DNA of 64,000 nucleotides from Bradyrhizobium sp. NFR13 (GTDB lineage: Bacteria; Pseudomonadota; Alphaproteobacteria; Rhizobiales; Xanthobacteraceae), in the NCBI RefSeq assembly GCF_900114605.1, contig NZ_FOTP01000003.1, positions 186,001 through 250,000 of the forward strand, read 5' to 3'. Both the position numbers and the translations under genes were made by a program. Positions 8,301 through 16,807 of this stretch are shown here, one piece after another (the first letter of the stretch is position 1; each line of letters begins with the position of its first letter). The notes beneath the pieces are model-generated. The model had not been told where the DNA came from and ran no database searches. It worked only from the letters and a program-made list of their open reading frames with translations.

Positions 8301-9377
8301 TTGCCAGCAGCTTATGTCAATCGTGTCGCAACGGCTGTGCCGCCTTACGACGTTCATGATGCCTTTCGCCGCTTCGCACAGTCGACGCTCCATCTGGCCA
8401 GCCCGCGTCAGGCGCGCCTGTTCGAACGCATGGCCGACAAGTCCGGTATCGAGCACCGCTTCTCGTGCCTTACGCCGAGCAATCGGCCGGAAGGCGACCA
8501 TTTCGATGCCGGCGGCTTCTATGCCCGTAGTGGTTTTCCCGATACGGCGACGCGGATGGAGCAATATGAGCGACATGCGCCCGAACTGGCGCAAGCCGCC
8601 GTCGAACGCCTGCATCTCGGAGCGGATCGTGACCGCATCACGCACCTGATCGTCACCAGTTGCACAGGTTTCTCCGCGCCCGGCCTCGACCTCGATCTCA
8701 TCGCGCGTTGCGAGCTTCCAACGACGGTCGAACGTACCGTGATCGGCTTCATGGGTTGCTACGCCGCCATCAACGCGCTGAAGCTGGCCTATCATATCGT
8801 CCGCTCCGAGGCGTCGGCGCGCGTACTGGTCGTCAACCTCGAACTCTGTACCCTGCATCTCAAGGAAAACGCCGATCTCGAACAGATGCTCTCGTTCCTG
8901 CTGTTCGCCGATGGTTGTGCGGCAAGCCTTGTGAGCGCTGAGCCGTCCGGCATCGCGCTCGACAGTTTCCGCGCAATGCTGGTCCCCGATACCCGCGATC
9001 TGATCACATGGAACATCCGCGACGCCGGCTTCGACATGGTGTTGTCGGGACGCGTTCCGGCCGTCATTCAAGACGGCCTACGGCGGAGCGCCGATGAGAT
9101 CCTGGCCGGAGCGCCCGCGGCGTCCATCGACCTGTGGGCGGTGCATCCCGGCGGCCGGACCGTTCTCGACGCGGTGGAGCGAGCCTTCGCGCTCGCACCG
9201 ACCGCACTGGCGACGTCGCGCGACGTGCTGCGCCGTTATGGAAACATGTCGTCGGCGACGGTCATGTTCGTGATCGAGCGGTTGATGCGTTCGGGCGCAC
9301 GCGGCCGCAGCGGGTGCGCGATGTCGTTCGGGCCCGGACTGATCGCCGAAACCATGCTTTTTCGAACCGCGGCCTGA
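8301..9377 (+). CDS. Type III polyketide synthase (chalcone/alkylresorcinol synthase family), 358 aa
   Basis: Homodimeric condensing enzyme expected to extend an acyl-CoA starter with malonyl-CoA units and cyclise the chain to a resorcinol, pyrone or phloroglucinol. The triad is present: Cys121 in TSCTGFSAPG, His282 in VHPGGR and Asn315 in YGNMSSATV, numbered from the chosen start. GFMGCYAAINALKLAY is typical of bacterial type III enzymes. Start is a TTG at 8301 with GGAGGG 6 nt upstream, giving the usual family length; the frame is open further upstream, so a longer N-terminus cannot be fully excluded. It heads a tight operon: methyltransferase 4 bp downstream, then an FAD oxidoreductase and an MFS exporter with 4 bp overlaps. 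The starter unit cannot be read from sequence. Confidence 0.9.
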   Translation: MPAAYVNRVATAVPPYDVHDAFRRFAQSTLHLASPRQARLFERMADKSGIEHRFSCLTPSNRPEGDHFDAGGFYARSGFPDTATRMEQYERHAPELAQAAVERLHLGADRDRITHLIVTSCTGFSAPGLDLDLIARCELPTTVERTVIGFMGCYAAINALKLAYHIVRSEASARVLVVNLELCTLHLKENADLEQMLSFLLFADGCAASLVSAEPSGIALDSFRAMLVPDTRDLITWNIRDAGFDMVLSGRVPAVIQDGLRRSADEILAGAPAASIDLWAVHPGGRTVLDAVERAFALAPTALATSRDVLRRYGNMSSATVMFVIERLMRSGARGRSGCAMSFGPGLIAETMLFRTAA

Positions 9378-9381
9378 CCCC

Positions 9382-10119
9382 ATGAGCACATTCAGCACCA
9401 CCCACGCTGCAGCGACGGACCTGTCGCAGCGAAGTACCGAAGCCGAATGGCTGGACAGCGCCGACGCAAGTCCGGAAGAGCTCGAACTTGTGCTGCGCGA
9501 CCTCGCCCGCTTCAACGGCGCGATGCTCGGGCACAGGGCGGTGATCGCCTGGCTGGACGCCGCCATCCAGCGGATACCTGAAAGCACCGAGCTCACGCTC
9601 GTCGATGTCGGTTGCGGCTATGGCGACCTGCTGCGAGCGATCCGCAGCTGGGCCGCCGGGCGCGGCCGGCGGATCAAGCTGATCGGGCTCGATCTCAATC
9701 GCGAGACGGTCCGCATCGCGCAGTCGGCGACAGGAAACGATCTCAATATCGAATATCAGGTGATGGATATCTTCAATTTCATCCCGCCCTCCCCCATCGA
9801 CTTCGTCGTCAGCAGCCTGCTCACGCATCATATGTCCGACGAGATGATCGTGACGTTCCTGTGCTGGATGGAGAGGAACGCGCAGCGCGGCTGGATGATC
9901 TACGATCTGCAGCGCCACCGGGTGCCGTTCCATTTCATCGGCCTGATGGGCTGGCTGACGCGGCTGCATCCCATTGTCATTCACGACGGCCGGATCTCGG
10001 TTGCGAGAGCCCTCACCCGCACGGAATGGATGGCACGGTTACGCGATGCCGGTATCTCGCCGCGCGCGGTGCGCCTGCGATGGTTCCTGTTCCGCTTCGT
10101 GATCGGACGTGTGCGATGA
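9382..10119 (+). CDS. Class I SAM-dependent methyltransferase, polyketide-associated (245 aa)
   Basis: Motif I VDVGCGYGDLL at about residues 74-84 binds SAM, followed by an acidic loop end (LIGLDLN near 100) and a motif-II-like region (VMDIFNF). The rest matches small-molecule methyltransferases, with a helical lid (LLTHHMSDEMIVTFLCWMERN). Start at 9382 lies 4 bp after the PKS stop, and the stop overlaps the next gene as ATGA, so translation is coupled. The likely job is O- or C-methylation of the polyketide product; the context supports this and nothing else nearby does. Confidence 0.85.
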   Translation: MSTFSTTHAAATDLSQRSTEAEWLDSADASPEELELVLRDLARFNGAMLGHRAVIAWLDAAIQRIPESTELTLVDVGCGYGDLLRAIRSWAAGRGRRIKLIGLDLNRETVRIAQSATGNDLNIEYQVMDIFNFIPPSPIDFVVSSLLTHHMSDEMIVTFLCWMERNAQRGWMIYDLQRHRVPFHFIGLMGWLTRLHPIVIHDGRISVARALTRTEWMARLRDAGISPRAVRLRWFLFRFVIGRVR

Positions 10120-11261
10120 TCCAGGTCGAGACAATCGTCATCGGCGGCGGGCCGGCCGGCAGCGCGGTGGCCTGCGGTCTGGCCAGTTATGGCCACGACG
10201 TCATGCTGATCGAGCGCACGGCGACCTCCCAGCATAAAGTGTGTGGCGAATTCCTCAGCGTCGAGACACAGCTGCTGTTACGGCGGCTGGGCGTCGATCC
10301 ACTGGCGCTCGGCGCCGTGCCGGTCGATGAGGTGGCATTGTATTCCGCGCGCCGCAGCGTGACCTCGGCACTACCGTTTCACGGGCTGTCGCTCTCGCGC
10401 TATCGTCTCGACGCTGCGCTGCTGCGACACGCGCATTTCAGCGGCGCCCGCCTGCATCGAGACGTGACTGTGAAAACGGCGAGACCCGATGGATCCGGCT
10501 GGCTGGTCGTGTGCGACAATGGCCACACAATCAGTTGCCGAAATCTCGTATTAGCCACCGGCAAGCTGGGTTTGCGCGGCATCGACGACACGCGCGACGG
10601 CTCGCAGGTCGGGTTGAAAATGCACCTGCGGCCTGCCCCCGACATTCGCCGAGCGCTTGAGGGTCGGGTCGAGCTTTACTTTCTCGAGGCCAGCTATATT
10701 GGCCTAGAACTGGTCGAAGACGGTATCGCCAACCTCTGCTTGGTGCTGCCGGGTGAAACCATGAGCCGGTTCGGATCCGGCTGGACCGCGCTGCGCAACC
10801 ATGTGGCCGCGACATTTCCCGCACTGGCGGAGCGGCTAGCAGACGCCGAGCCGCTGTGGGACAAGCCCAAGGCCGTGGTCTGTCCCAGCGGCGGGCATCT
10901 TCATCGCGAGCGGAACGCTGCAGCCTATCGGGTAGGCGACCGTCTCGCACACATCCCGCCCTTCACCGGCGACGGCCTTGCCATCGCCCTTGGATCGGCC
11001 GCGCTGGCAGTCGCTCATATCCGAGGGGGACTTTCACCTGATGTGTATCTGGCGGCCGCGCGAAAACTCATTGCCGGACCGATCCGACTGGCGAGCATCG
11101 TCTCCTGCCTTGCCGGACATCGCATCAGCCGAAACCTGATGTTCGCCGCGGCCACGCACGGCCCGGACCTGATCAGCTCGATCGTCCGCCGCACCCGGTT
11201 GACCCATGCGATGGACCTTGACCCTGCCGTGCTGCCGGCCCCACCGCTCGTGAACCCATGA
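10116..11261 (+). CDS. FAD-dependent oxidoreductase (geranylgeranyl-reductase-like group), 381 aa
   Basis: Starts at the ATG at 10116 inside the ATGA overlap with the methyltransferase. N-terminal Rossmann fold with GGGPAGSAVA at about residues 9-18 and an acidic strand end (MLIERT) binds FAD. A Cys-Gly-Glu segment (HKVCGEFLS) near residue 44 is seen in the geranylgeranyl reductase/tryptophan halogenase-like superfamily, and the C-terminal FAD motif PFTGDGLAIAL is present. In type III PKS clusters such enzymes hydroxylate or reduce the aromatic product. It is followed with a 4 bp overlap by an exporter gene. Substrate and reaction direction are not decided by the sequence. Confidence 0.85.
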   Translation: MIQVETIVIGGGPAGSAVACGLASYGHDVMLIERTATSQHKVCGEFLSVETQLLLRRLGVDPLALGAVPVDEVALYSARRSVTSALPFHGLSLSRYRLDAALLRHAHFSGARLHRDVTVKTARPDGSGWLVVCDNGHTISCRNLVLATGKLGLRGIDDTRDGSQVGLKMHLRPAPDIRRALEGRVELYFLEASYIGLELVEDGIANLCLVLPGETMSRFGSGWTALRNHVAATFPALAERLADAEPLWDKPKAVVCPSGGHLHRERNAAAYRVGDRLAHIPPFTGDGLAIALGSAALAVAHIRGGLSPDVYLAAARKLIAGPIRLASIVSCLAGHRISRNLMFAAATHGPDLISSIVRRTRLTHAMDLDPAVLPAPPLVNP

Positions 11262-12796
11262 CGACCCTGCGGACCGAACTGCCCCTCGCCGACACCCGCA
11301 CATGGTTTGGCTTTGTCCTGATGTGCCTTGGGATGTTCATGGCGATCCTCGACATTCAGGTGGTCGCAACATCGCTGCCGACCATTCAGAATGCCCTAGC
11401 CATCTCCCCGGAGACGATGAGCTGGATCCAGACCTCCTATTTGATTGCCGAGATCATAGCCATTCCCCTGACGGGCTGGCTAACGCATGTGCTCTCGATG
11501 CGCTGGCTGTTTGCCTCCGCCCTCGCTCTCTTCACGCTGGCGTCGATCGGCTGCGCCGCGAGTGGCACCTTCGCCGCCCTCGTATCGTTTCGTGTGCTAC
11601 AGGGATTCGCGGGCGGCACGCTCATCCCGGCGGTATTCGCCGCAGTCTTCCTGCTGTTCCCGCCGCGCAGCCAAGGTATCGCCACGACGATCGCCGGCAT
11701 CGTGGCTGTGCTGGCGCCGACGGTCGGACCTGTGGTCGGCGGCTGGATCACGCAGACCTGGTCCTGGCACTGGCTGTTCCTGATCAACGTCGTACCCGGG
11801 CTGATCGCTTGCCTTGTGGCGCCTCCTCTGTTGCCCCAGCAGCAGCTGAACTTTGGCGACGTTGCGGAAATCGATTGGCGGTCGCTAGCTCTGATGGCGA
11901 TGTCGCTTGCCGCTCTGGAGATCGGACTGAAGCAGTCACCCCATGATGGCTGGGCGTCGGCCACCTGCACGGGCCTGTTCACAATCAGTGCTCTCTGCGG
12001 CGGCCTATTCGTACGACGCACATTGCGTGCTGCCTATCCTGTCGTGCAGCTTGGCCCGTTCCGAAACCGCTCATTCGCGATCGGATGTGCGTTGAGTTTT
12101 TGTCTGGGCGCGGGCCTGTACGGCTCGGTCTATCTCATCCCGGTTTTTCTGGCTTACGTCAGGGGCTACGACGCCCTGCAGATTGGTTCGACGATGCTGG
12201 TGACCGGTGCCGCACAACTGACGATGTCGCCCATCGCCGTCGCGCTGGAACGACGACTCAATGCGCGCTGGCTGACCGCCGTAGGTTTTGCAGTGTTTGG
12301 TATCGGACTCGCCCTCAGCATGTTTCAGACACGCGACACCGATTTCAACCAGATGTTCTGGCCACAGATCGTGCGCGGCATCGCCATCATGTTCTGCCTG
12401 TTGCCGCCGACCCGCCTTGCGTTGGGCTCCCTACCGGAAGCGCAGGTGCCGGCAGCGAGCGGCCTGTTCAACCTGATGCGCAATCTGGGCGGCGCGATCG
12501 GCATCGCGCTGATTGACACCATCCTCTATAGCCGCGCCCACATCTACGCCGACGCGTTGCGGATGCGGTTGTTATCGGGCGACGCCACGGCGGCAACGGC
12601 CATTGGCCTCGATCCCGCATTGCTGACAAGCGGTCTCTCCGGCCCACCCACTCCTGCCATAGAAGCCCTGGTCCGGCCTATGATCGAAAAGGCGGCCTTT
12701 GTCTGGAGTGTGAACGATGCCTGGGCAATGCTGGCAGCAACCGCGCTGCTTGCCGTGCTGCTGGTGCCATTCGCATGGGGCAGGCGCGAGCGGTAG
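11258..12796 (+). CDS. DHA2-family MFS drug/proton antiporter (EmrB/QacA-like), 512 aa
   Basis: Fourteen-helix exporter of the inner membrane. The N-terminus carries the DHA2 hallmark GMFMAILDIQVVATSLPTIQ in helix 1, the PLTGWLTHVLSMRW loop 2-3 motif A variant, and the motif C proline/glycine helix (LAPTVGPVVGGWI) of antiporters. Length fits 14 helices. Starts in an ATGA overlap with the oxidoreductase and ends the four-gene operon. It most likely exports the modified polyketide or gives self-protection. No membrane-fusion partner gene (EmrA) is next to it. Confidence 0.9.
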   Translation: MTTLRTELPLADTRTWFGFVLMCLGMFMAILDIQVVATSLPTIQNALAISPETMSWIQTSYLIAEIIAIPLTGWLTHVLSMRWLFASALALFTLASIGCAASGTFAALVSFRVLQGFAGGTLIPAVFAAVFLLFPPRSQGIATTIAGIVAVLAPTVGPVVGGWITQTWSWHWLFLINVVPGLIACLVAPPLLPQQQLNFGDVAEIDWRSLALMAMSLAALEIGLKQSPHDGWASATCTGLFTISALCGGLFVRRTLRAAYPVVQLGPFRNRSFAIGCALSFCLGAGLYGSVYLIPVFLAYVRGYDALQIGSTMLVTGAAQLTMSPIAVALERRLNARWLTAVGFAVFGIGLALSMFQTRDTDFNQMFWPQIVRGIAIMFCLLPPTRLALGSLPEAQVPAASGLFNLMRNLGGAIGIALIDTILYSRAHIYADALRMRLLSGDATAATAIGLDPALLTSGLSGPPTPAIEALVRPMIEKAAFVWSVNDAWAMLAATALLAVLLVPFAWGRRER

Positions 12797-12934
12797 TTCG
12801 ACCCGGGCGAGCAGCGCTACCGCCGCTATCTCGAGAAGCGAAAGACGCGTTCCACAGCGTTCCCCTTTTCAAAATGATCTCGTTTTCCGCACAAGATACT
12901 ACTATCGACCGGGCCGCGCCGCTCGCAAAGGCGC

Positions 12935-13237
12935 TCAGTACCGGGCACGCCACCCGTCAGGCGTTCGCTCATAACTACCGCGGAAATCGATATTCTCCAC
13001 GCAGTTGGCGTGCATGTCGGCCGCGGCCTGCAGACATTCCTGATAATCATAGTAGCCGCAGATCTGCGGTGCGCCCCCTGGACCATTGGATGAGCCCGGC
13101 AACAGACAGAACGGCGACGCATCACGGTGCAGTGGCGCAGCTTCGGCTGGTTGCGATCTCAGCGCTGCAAACGAAAGCACGACGGCAACGGCAAAGGCCG
13201 TGGTGAGATACCTGGGTTGTCGATCGAAAATCATCAT
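12935..13237 (-). CDS. DUF3551 secreted protein (about 100 aa)
   Basis: Signal peptide (AFAVAVVLSFAALRSQPAEA) followed by a short mature protein with four spaced cysteines (PFCLLPG, QICGYYDYQECLQAA, HANCVENIDF), the layout of DUF3551 proteins that are numerous in Bradyrhizobium relatives. The Cys probably form two disulfides in the periplasm. Two ATG codons at 13237 and 13234 are both possible; GGAG lies 7 nt before the second. It is monocistronic, convergent with the MFS exporter gene. Function unknown. Confidence 0.75.
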   Translation of the reverse strand: MMIFDRQPRYLTTAFAVAVVLSFAALRSQPAEAAPLHRDASPFCLLPGSSNGPGGAPQICGYYDYQECLQAAADMHANCVENIDFRGSYERTPDGWRARY

Positions 13238-13655
13238 CCATCTCCATCTGCTGTGAACCTCAAAGCGTGCCGCTCGCGGTCCCGCAATCGCGTTGATCAG
13301 GAAATCGCGATTGCAAAGTCTGCGAGACGGGCAGCCGAGGGCTACATTTCCGAGATCATCGTGCGCTGGAAATTCAAGATTTTCTTCGCACAGGTCTCAT
13401 ACTGAGGAGATAGGAAATTCTATGTATTTCTCGAATAAATACGTGTTTAACTTTCGAAGGCGCTCGGATCGATCCCAGTCGACGTTCCGAATGAACATCT
13501 GACTGACGGCAGGAAATCGGCCTCTCGAATTTCCGCAATCCGTCTAAACTATTTTTGTGTGATGTTGTGTAAGGCCTTCTCACACTTCAAAAGAAATCAC
13601 GGGCAAAGGCATCTCCCTGCCCGCGACGCTTAATTCATAGATTTATCTGCTCGAC
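13238..13655. other. 418 bp intergenic region, AT-rich in its second half
   Basis: Contains the promoter region of the DUF3551 gene, a short possible ORF at 13422-13502, and an imperfect dyad at 13435-13450 that resembles the two inverted repeats upstream of the PKS operon. I see no gene, RNA or terminator with confidence. Confidence 0.4.
13422..13502 (+). CDS. Possible 26-aa peptide ORF
   Basis: ATG at 13422 with AGGAG about 12 nt and AGGAAA 4 nt upstream; stop at 13500-13502. The peptide begins MYFSNKYVFNFRRRSD. It resembles the in-frame translation upstream of the PKS at 8085-8130 (LYSSIKYEFNLRRSD). The likeness extends to the DNA, so it may reflect a conserved DNA element rather than a protein. 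Too short for coding evidence. Confidence 0.2.
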   Translation: MYFSNKYVFNFRRRSDRSQSTFRMNI

Positions 13656-14882
13656 CTACTTCTTGCTCATCACCATAGGGCAAGCGCTCGCTGAGAGCGG
13701 CGAGAACGCGTCTTCGCCCTTCACCGTGGCGAGGATCCTGAACACATCATAGCTATCGGTGACCTCGGAGGGCTTCTTGACCTCGGCGAGATACATGTCG
13801 TGGACCATCAGATTGTCCGGACGCAGCTTTCCATTACGCAGGAAGGCATCGTCAAAGGTACGTCCCTGCAGATCCTTGACCACGGCGGCAGGATCCTTGG
13901 TATTCGCGGCTTCCACCGACTTGATGTAGTTCAGCGTCGAGGAATAGACACCGGCCTGCATCATGCTCGGCGGCTTGCCCATCTTGGCTGCGTAACGCTT
14001 GGAGAATGCACGCGTACGGTCGTCCATGTTCCAGTAGAATCCGGACGTCACCAGCAGGCCTTGCGCGCTCTTCAATCCGACGCTTCGGATGTCATTGACG
14101 TCGATCAAGAGCGCAATCATCTTCTGATCGCCGCCCATCAAACCGAACTCTTCCGCCTGCTTGATGGCGTTCTGCGTATCGCTGCCGGCATTGGCAATAG
14201 CGATGACCTTGGCGCCCGACGACTTGGCCGTCAGAAGCTGCGAGGAGAAATCCGCCGTGTTTATCGGATGGGGCGCACGGCCAAGCGCCTTGCCGCCGCC
14301 CTTCACGGCAACGTCCGTCACGTCACGCTCGAGCGCCTGACCAAAGGCATAATCCGCAACAACGAAGAACCATGTATCGCCACCACGCTGAAGCATCGCC
14401 TTGCCAGCGACATTTGCGAGCGCATAGGTATTGTAGGTCCACTGAATGAAGTTCGGCGAGCAGAACTTGCCGCTGAGATCCGCCGAACCGCCGGCCGATG
14501 TGATGAACATCTTGTTGCGATCCTTGGCGAAGGTCTGCACGGCGATGCAAACAGACGACACCGGCACGTCGAGAATGACGTCAACACCTTCCTGATCATA
14601 CCACTGGCGCGCAATATTGCCGCCGACATCGGGCTTGTTGAGATGGTCGGCCTGGATCAATTCGATTGTCTTGCCAAGCACCTTGCCGCCGCATTCCTCA
14701 ATCGCGAGCTGCGCCGCGGCCACCGAACCCTGCCCGCCATTGTCAGCGAACAGGCCCGTCATGTCGGAGAGCACGCCGAATTTCAGCGGCGTATCCGCGG
14801 CGGCGCGAACGATCGCCGGAGAAAAAACTGCAGTGCTGACGCCAGTCGCACCGAGGCCAGCCAGGAACGTACGTCGCTTCAT
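13656..14882 (-). CDS. ABC transporter substrate-binding protein, HAAT/LivJ-like, probably Tat-exported (408 aa)
   Basis: Periplasmic binding protein of the branched-chain/aromatic acid (Peripla_BP_6) family. The N-terminus MKRRTFLAGLGATGVSTAVF has a twin-arginine pattern and ends with a signal cleavage near VRAA. The core has the family opening LKFGVLSDMTGLFADNGGQG, then PDVGGNIARQWYDQEGVDVI and DMYLAEVKKPSEV near the C-terminus. Start at 14882 has GGGAGGA 7-13 nt upstream. It lies 61 bp downstream of the AtuA-like pair and is likely in the same operon, opposite a LysR gene, so it may import the substrate of that pathway. No permease or ATPase is adjacent. Confidence 0.88.
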   Translation of the reverse strand: MKRRTFLAGLGATGVSTAVFSPAIVRAAADTPLKFGVLSDMTGLFADNGGQGSVAAAQLAIEECGGKVLGKTIELIQADHLNKPDVGGNIARQWYDQEGVDVILDVPVSSVCIAVQTFAKDRNKMFITSAGGSADLSGKFCSPNFIQWTYNTYALANVAGKAMLQRGGDTWFFVVADYAFGQALERDVTDVAVKGGGKALGRAPHPINTADFSSQLLTAKSSGAKVIAIANAGSDTQNAIKQAEEFGLMGGDQKMIALLIDVNDIRSVGLKSAQGLLVTSGFYWNMDDRTRAFSKRYAAKMGKPPSMMQAGVYSSTLNYIKSVEAANTKDPAAVVKDLQGRTFDDAFLRNGKLRPDNLMVHDMYLAEVKKPSEVTDSYDVFRILATVKGEDAFSPLSASACPMVMSKK

Positions 14883-14943
14883 CAATAGTCCTCCCGTTTT
14901 TAGTTTTTTGGTATGAAAGTATCGTCGCCTATTGTGACGAAGA

Positions 14944-15279
14944 TCATGGTGAGCCGGATAACGCTCCTTTGTCCGGCAGATCGAGTTCAAGTAGCGCAGA
15001 GCTCAATGATTTTCCGTGCGTATCCAGCGCGAGCGACCTCACCACGCCGCCGCCAAGCGCCCCCGTCAGTACGAAGTTCAGGGCGCCGAGCGCCGGCAGT
15101 TCGTAGCGCGTGACGGCGCCGGTGATGGTGTCGCCGAAATGATCCGCAACGAAATCAGCAGTCACGTGCTCGGCCAAAAATGAGAAGTCCCTCATATCGA
15201 AGGCAATGACGGAAATGTTGGACGTGTCGCCCTTGTCGCCGCTGCGTGAATGCGCGATCTCATGGAGTTTCATGGTCAT
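14944..15279 (-). CDS. AtuA-like C-terminal domain protein (111 aa)
   Basis: Contains SRSGDKGDTSNISVIA near the N-terminus, the hallmark of the small ferredoxin-fold domain usually found at the C-terminus of AtuA/DUF1446 proteins. In many bacteria it is fused; here it is a separate ORF that starts in an ATGA overlap with the large AtuA-like gene, so the two are translated together and probably form a complex. Second ATG two codons later is an alternative start. Exact enzymatic role unknown; AtuA is required for acyclic terpene (citronellol/geraniol) catabolism in Pseudomonas, but this family is wider than terpene users. Confidence 0.8.
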   Translation of the reverse strand: MTMKLHEIAHSRSGDKGDTSNISVIAFDMRDFSFLAEHVTADFVADHFGDTITGAVTRYELPALGALNFVLTGALGGGVVRSLALDTHGKSLSSALLELDLPDKGALSGSP

Positions 15280-16610
15280 CCGTCCATGAACGTAACTGAT
15301 GGCGTCACGACACTCTCCGGCAACAGGGCTGAAGCAACTCCAACGATCTCGCGGGCCGATTTCCAGGCCCCGCCGCCGCCAGCCGGGCCATTGGTATAGA
15401 GCGTTTCGACTTCATTACCGATCTTCACCGCTTCCGCGAGCGTCTCGGTACGCGCGGCAACGCGGACGCGGACTTCATAGGGATCGCGACCCTCTGCCAG
15501 GCCGCCGCCATGCAGCGCATTGACGCCGATCAGATCGAAGCGGCTTTCCGTCATTTTCACGCCCGTAAGCGCGAGACGTTCACGCACGATGTCGAGTGCA
15601 AGCCGCCCGCGCGCAGCGGCATTGGCGCCGGCGTAGGAGATTTCGCCCTCGCCGATATAGCTGTCGAGATAGCCGACGGATGTTTTCAGAAAGCCCGTCT
15701 TAGGCGCCCCGCTCCCACCTGTGACGCGGACGCGGTCCGGCCCCACTTCCTCGACACGCACCTGCGAGAAATCGGCAACCACGTCCGGCTGGTAATAGCG
15801 AGTCGGATCATGAATCTCATAGAGCAACTGCTCCGTCACCGTGGCACGCGTGATCTGGCCGCCCGAACCGGTAACCTTCGTGACGACGAGATCACCGTCT
15901 TCACGCACCTCGCCGATAGGAAAACCAAGCCGCGCGAGGCCTTGCACGTCCTTGACGCCGGGATCGGCGAAATAGCCGCCGGTGATCTGGCCGGCACATT
16001 CCAGGAGATGGCCGACCATGGTGCCCTTGCCGAGCAACTCCCAGTCATCCATCGCCCAGTCAAATTCATGCACCAATGGCCCGAGAAACAGCGCCGGATC
16101 GGCCGCACGGCCCGTGATCACGACATCGGCGCCACCGGCGAGCGCCTCGGCGATCGGAGCCGCACCGGTATAGGCATTGGCTGAGATCACGCGATTGCCC
16201 AGCGCCTTGACGGAGCCGCCTTCGTCCAGCGCAACATCGGAAGCGCGCGCCTGCTCCAGCACATCGTCGCCGGTCACGGCCGCAACCTTCAACCCGGTCA
16301 GACCAAGGGCCTTGGCGATGTCACGGGTCGCCTGCGCTGCCGCGACAGGATTGGCCGCGCCCATATTGGTGATGATCTTGACGCCGTTCCTCCGGCAGAT
16401 GGGGAGCACCGCTTTCATGCGATCGGCCAGCAACGGATCGAAGCCGCCTTGCGGGTCTCTCAGCCGGTCCTGCTGGGCAAGTGCAATGGTGCGTTCGGCG
16501 AGGCACTCGAAGACGAGATAATCGAGGTTGCCGCTCTCGGCGAGTTCGATCGCCGGTTCGATACGGTCACCCGAATAGCCGGCGCCGGATCCGATCCTGA
16601 TGGTGCGCAC
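15276..16610 (-). CDS. AtuA-like/DUF1446 family protein (444 aa)
   Basis: Opens with VRTIRIGSGAGYSGDR and contains NLDYLVFECLAERT, NMGAANPVAAA and VVITGRAADPALFLGPL, all typical of the acyclic terpene utilisation family AtuA (DUF1446). Start chosen at GTG 16610, where GGGAG lies 8 nt upstream; an in-frame TTG at 16616 is too close to that site. The 3' end overlaps the small AtuA C-terminal protein by 4 bp, and a binding-protein gene follows. The gene is divergent from a LysR regulator. The family acts on acyl-CoA-like intermediates by unknown chemistry, so I infer a role in a CoA-linked catabolic pathway without naming the substrate. Confidence 0.85.
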   Translation of the reverse strand: MRTIRIGSGAGYSGDRIEPAIELAESGNLDYLVFECLAERTIALAQQDRLRDPQGGFDPLLADRMKAVLPICRRNGVKIITNMGAANPVAAAQATRDIAKALGLTGLKVAAVTGDDVLEQARASDVALDEGGSVKALGNRVISANAYTGAAPIAEALAGGADVVITGRAADPALFLGPLVHEFDWAMDDWELLGKGTMVGHLLECAGQITGGYFADPGVKDVQGLARLGFPIGEVREDGDLVVTKVTGSGGQITRATVTEQLLYEIHDPTRYYQPDVVADFSQVRVEEVGPDRVRVTGGSGAPKTGFLKTSVGYLDSYIGEGEISYAGANAAARGRLALDIVRERLALTGVKMTESRFDLIGVNALHGGGLAEGRDPYEVRVRVAARTETLAEAVKIGNEVETLYTNGPAGGGGAWKSAREIVGVASALLPESVVTPSVTFMDG

Positions 16611-16765
16611 GAGCAATTCTCCCTGGGTCAGACATACCTGCAGTCACATCGCGAAGGCGCGATCGCTGCATGTCATCTCCCGACCTCTTCTTGCGGACAT
16701 GCCATCGGCCCGAATAGGTGATTACGCGCATGTCGTTGCAGGTATTGAAGCCAGAAGCCTCCCCA

Positions 16766-16779
16766 TATTCAATTGAATA
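16766..16779. promoter_or_regulatory. Palindrome TATTCAATTGAATA, probable LysR-type binding site
   Basis: A perfect 14 bp palindrome containing the ATTC...GAAT arms of LysR boxes, placed in the divergent region between the AtuA-like operon and the LysR gene, 28 bp before the regulator start. Position and symmetry fit autoregulation plus activation of the opposite operon. Confidence 0.5.
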
Positions 16780-16807
16780 AATTTTATCCCATTGATAGAA
16801 ATTCACT

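Noticed and set aside
10116-11261. The FAD oxidoreductase starting much further upstream (open frame from 9612)
   Set aside because: The extension overlaps the methyltransferase out of frame, has no motif, and the ATGA start at 10116 directly precedes the Rossmann motif.
12797-12934. Possible C-terminal continuation of the MFS gene or a small gene
   Set aside because: The exporter is full length at its stop, and the interval contains no start with a ribosome site.
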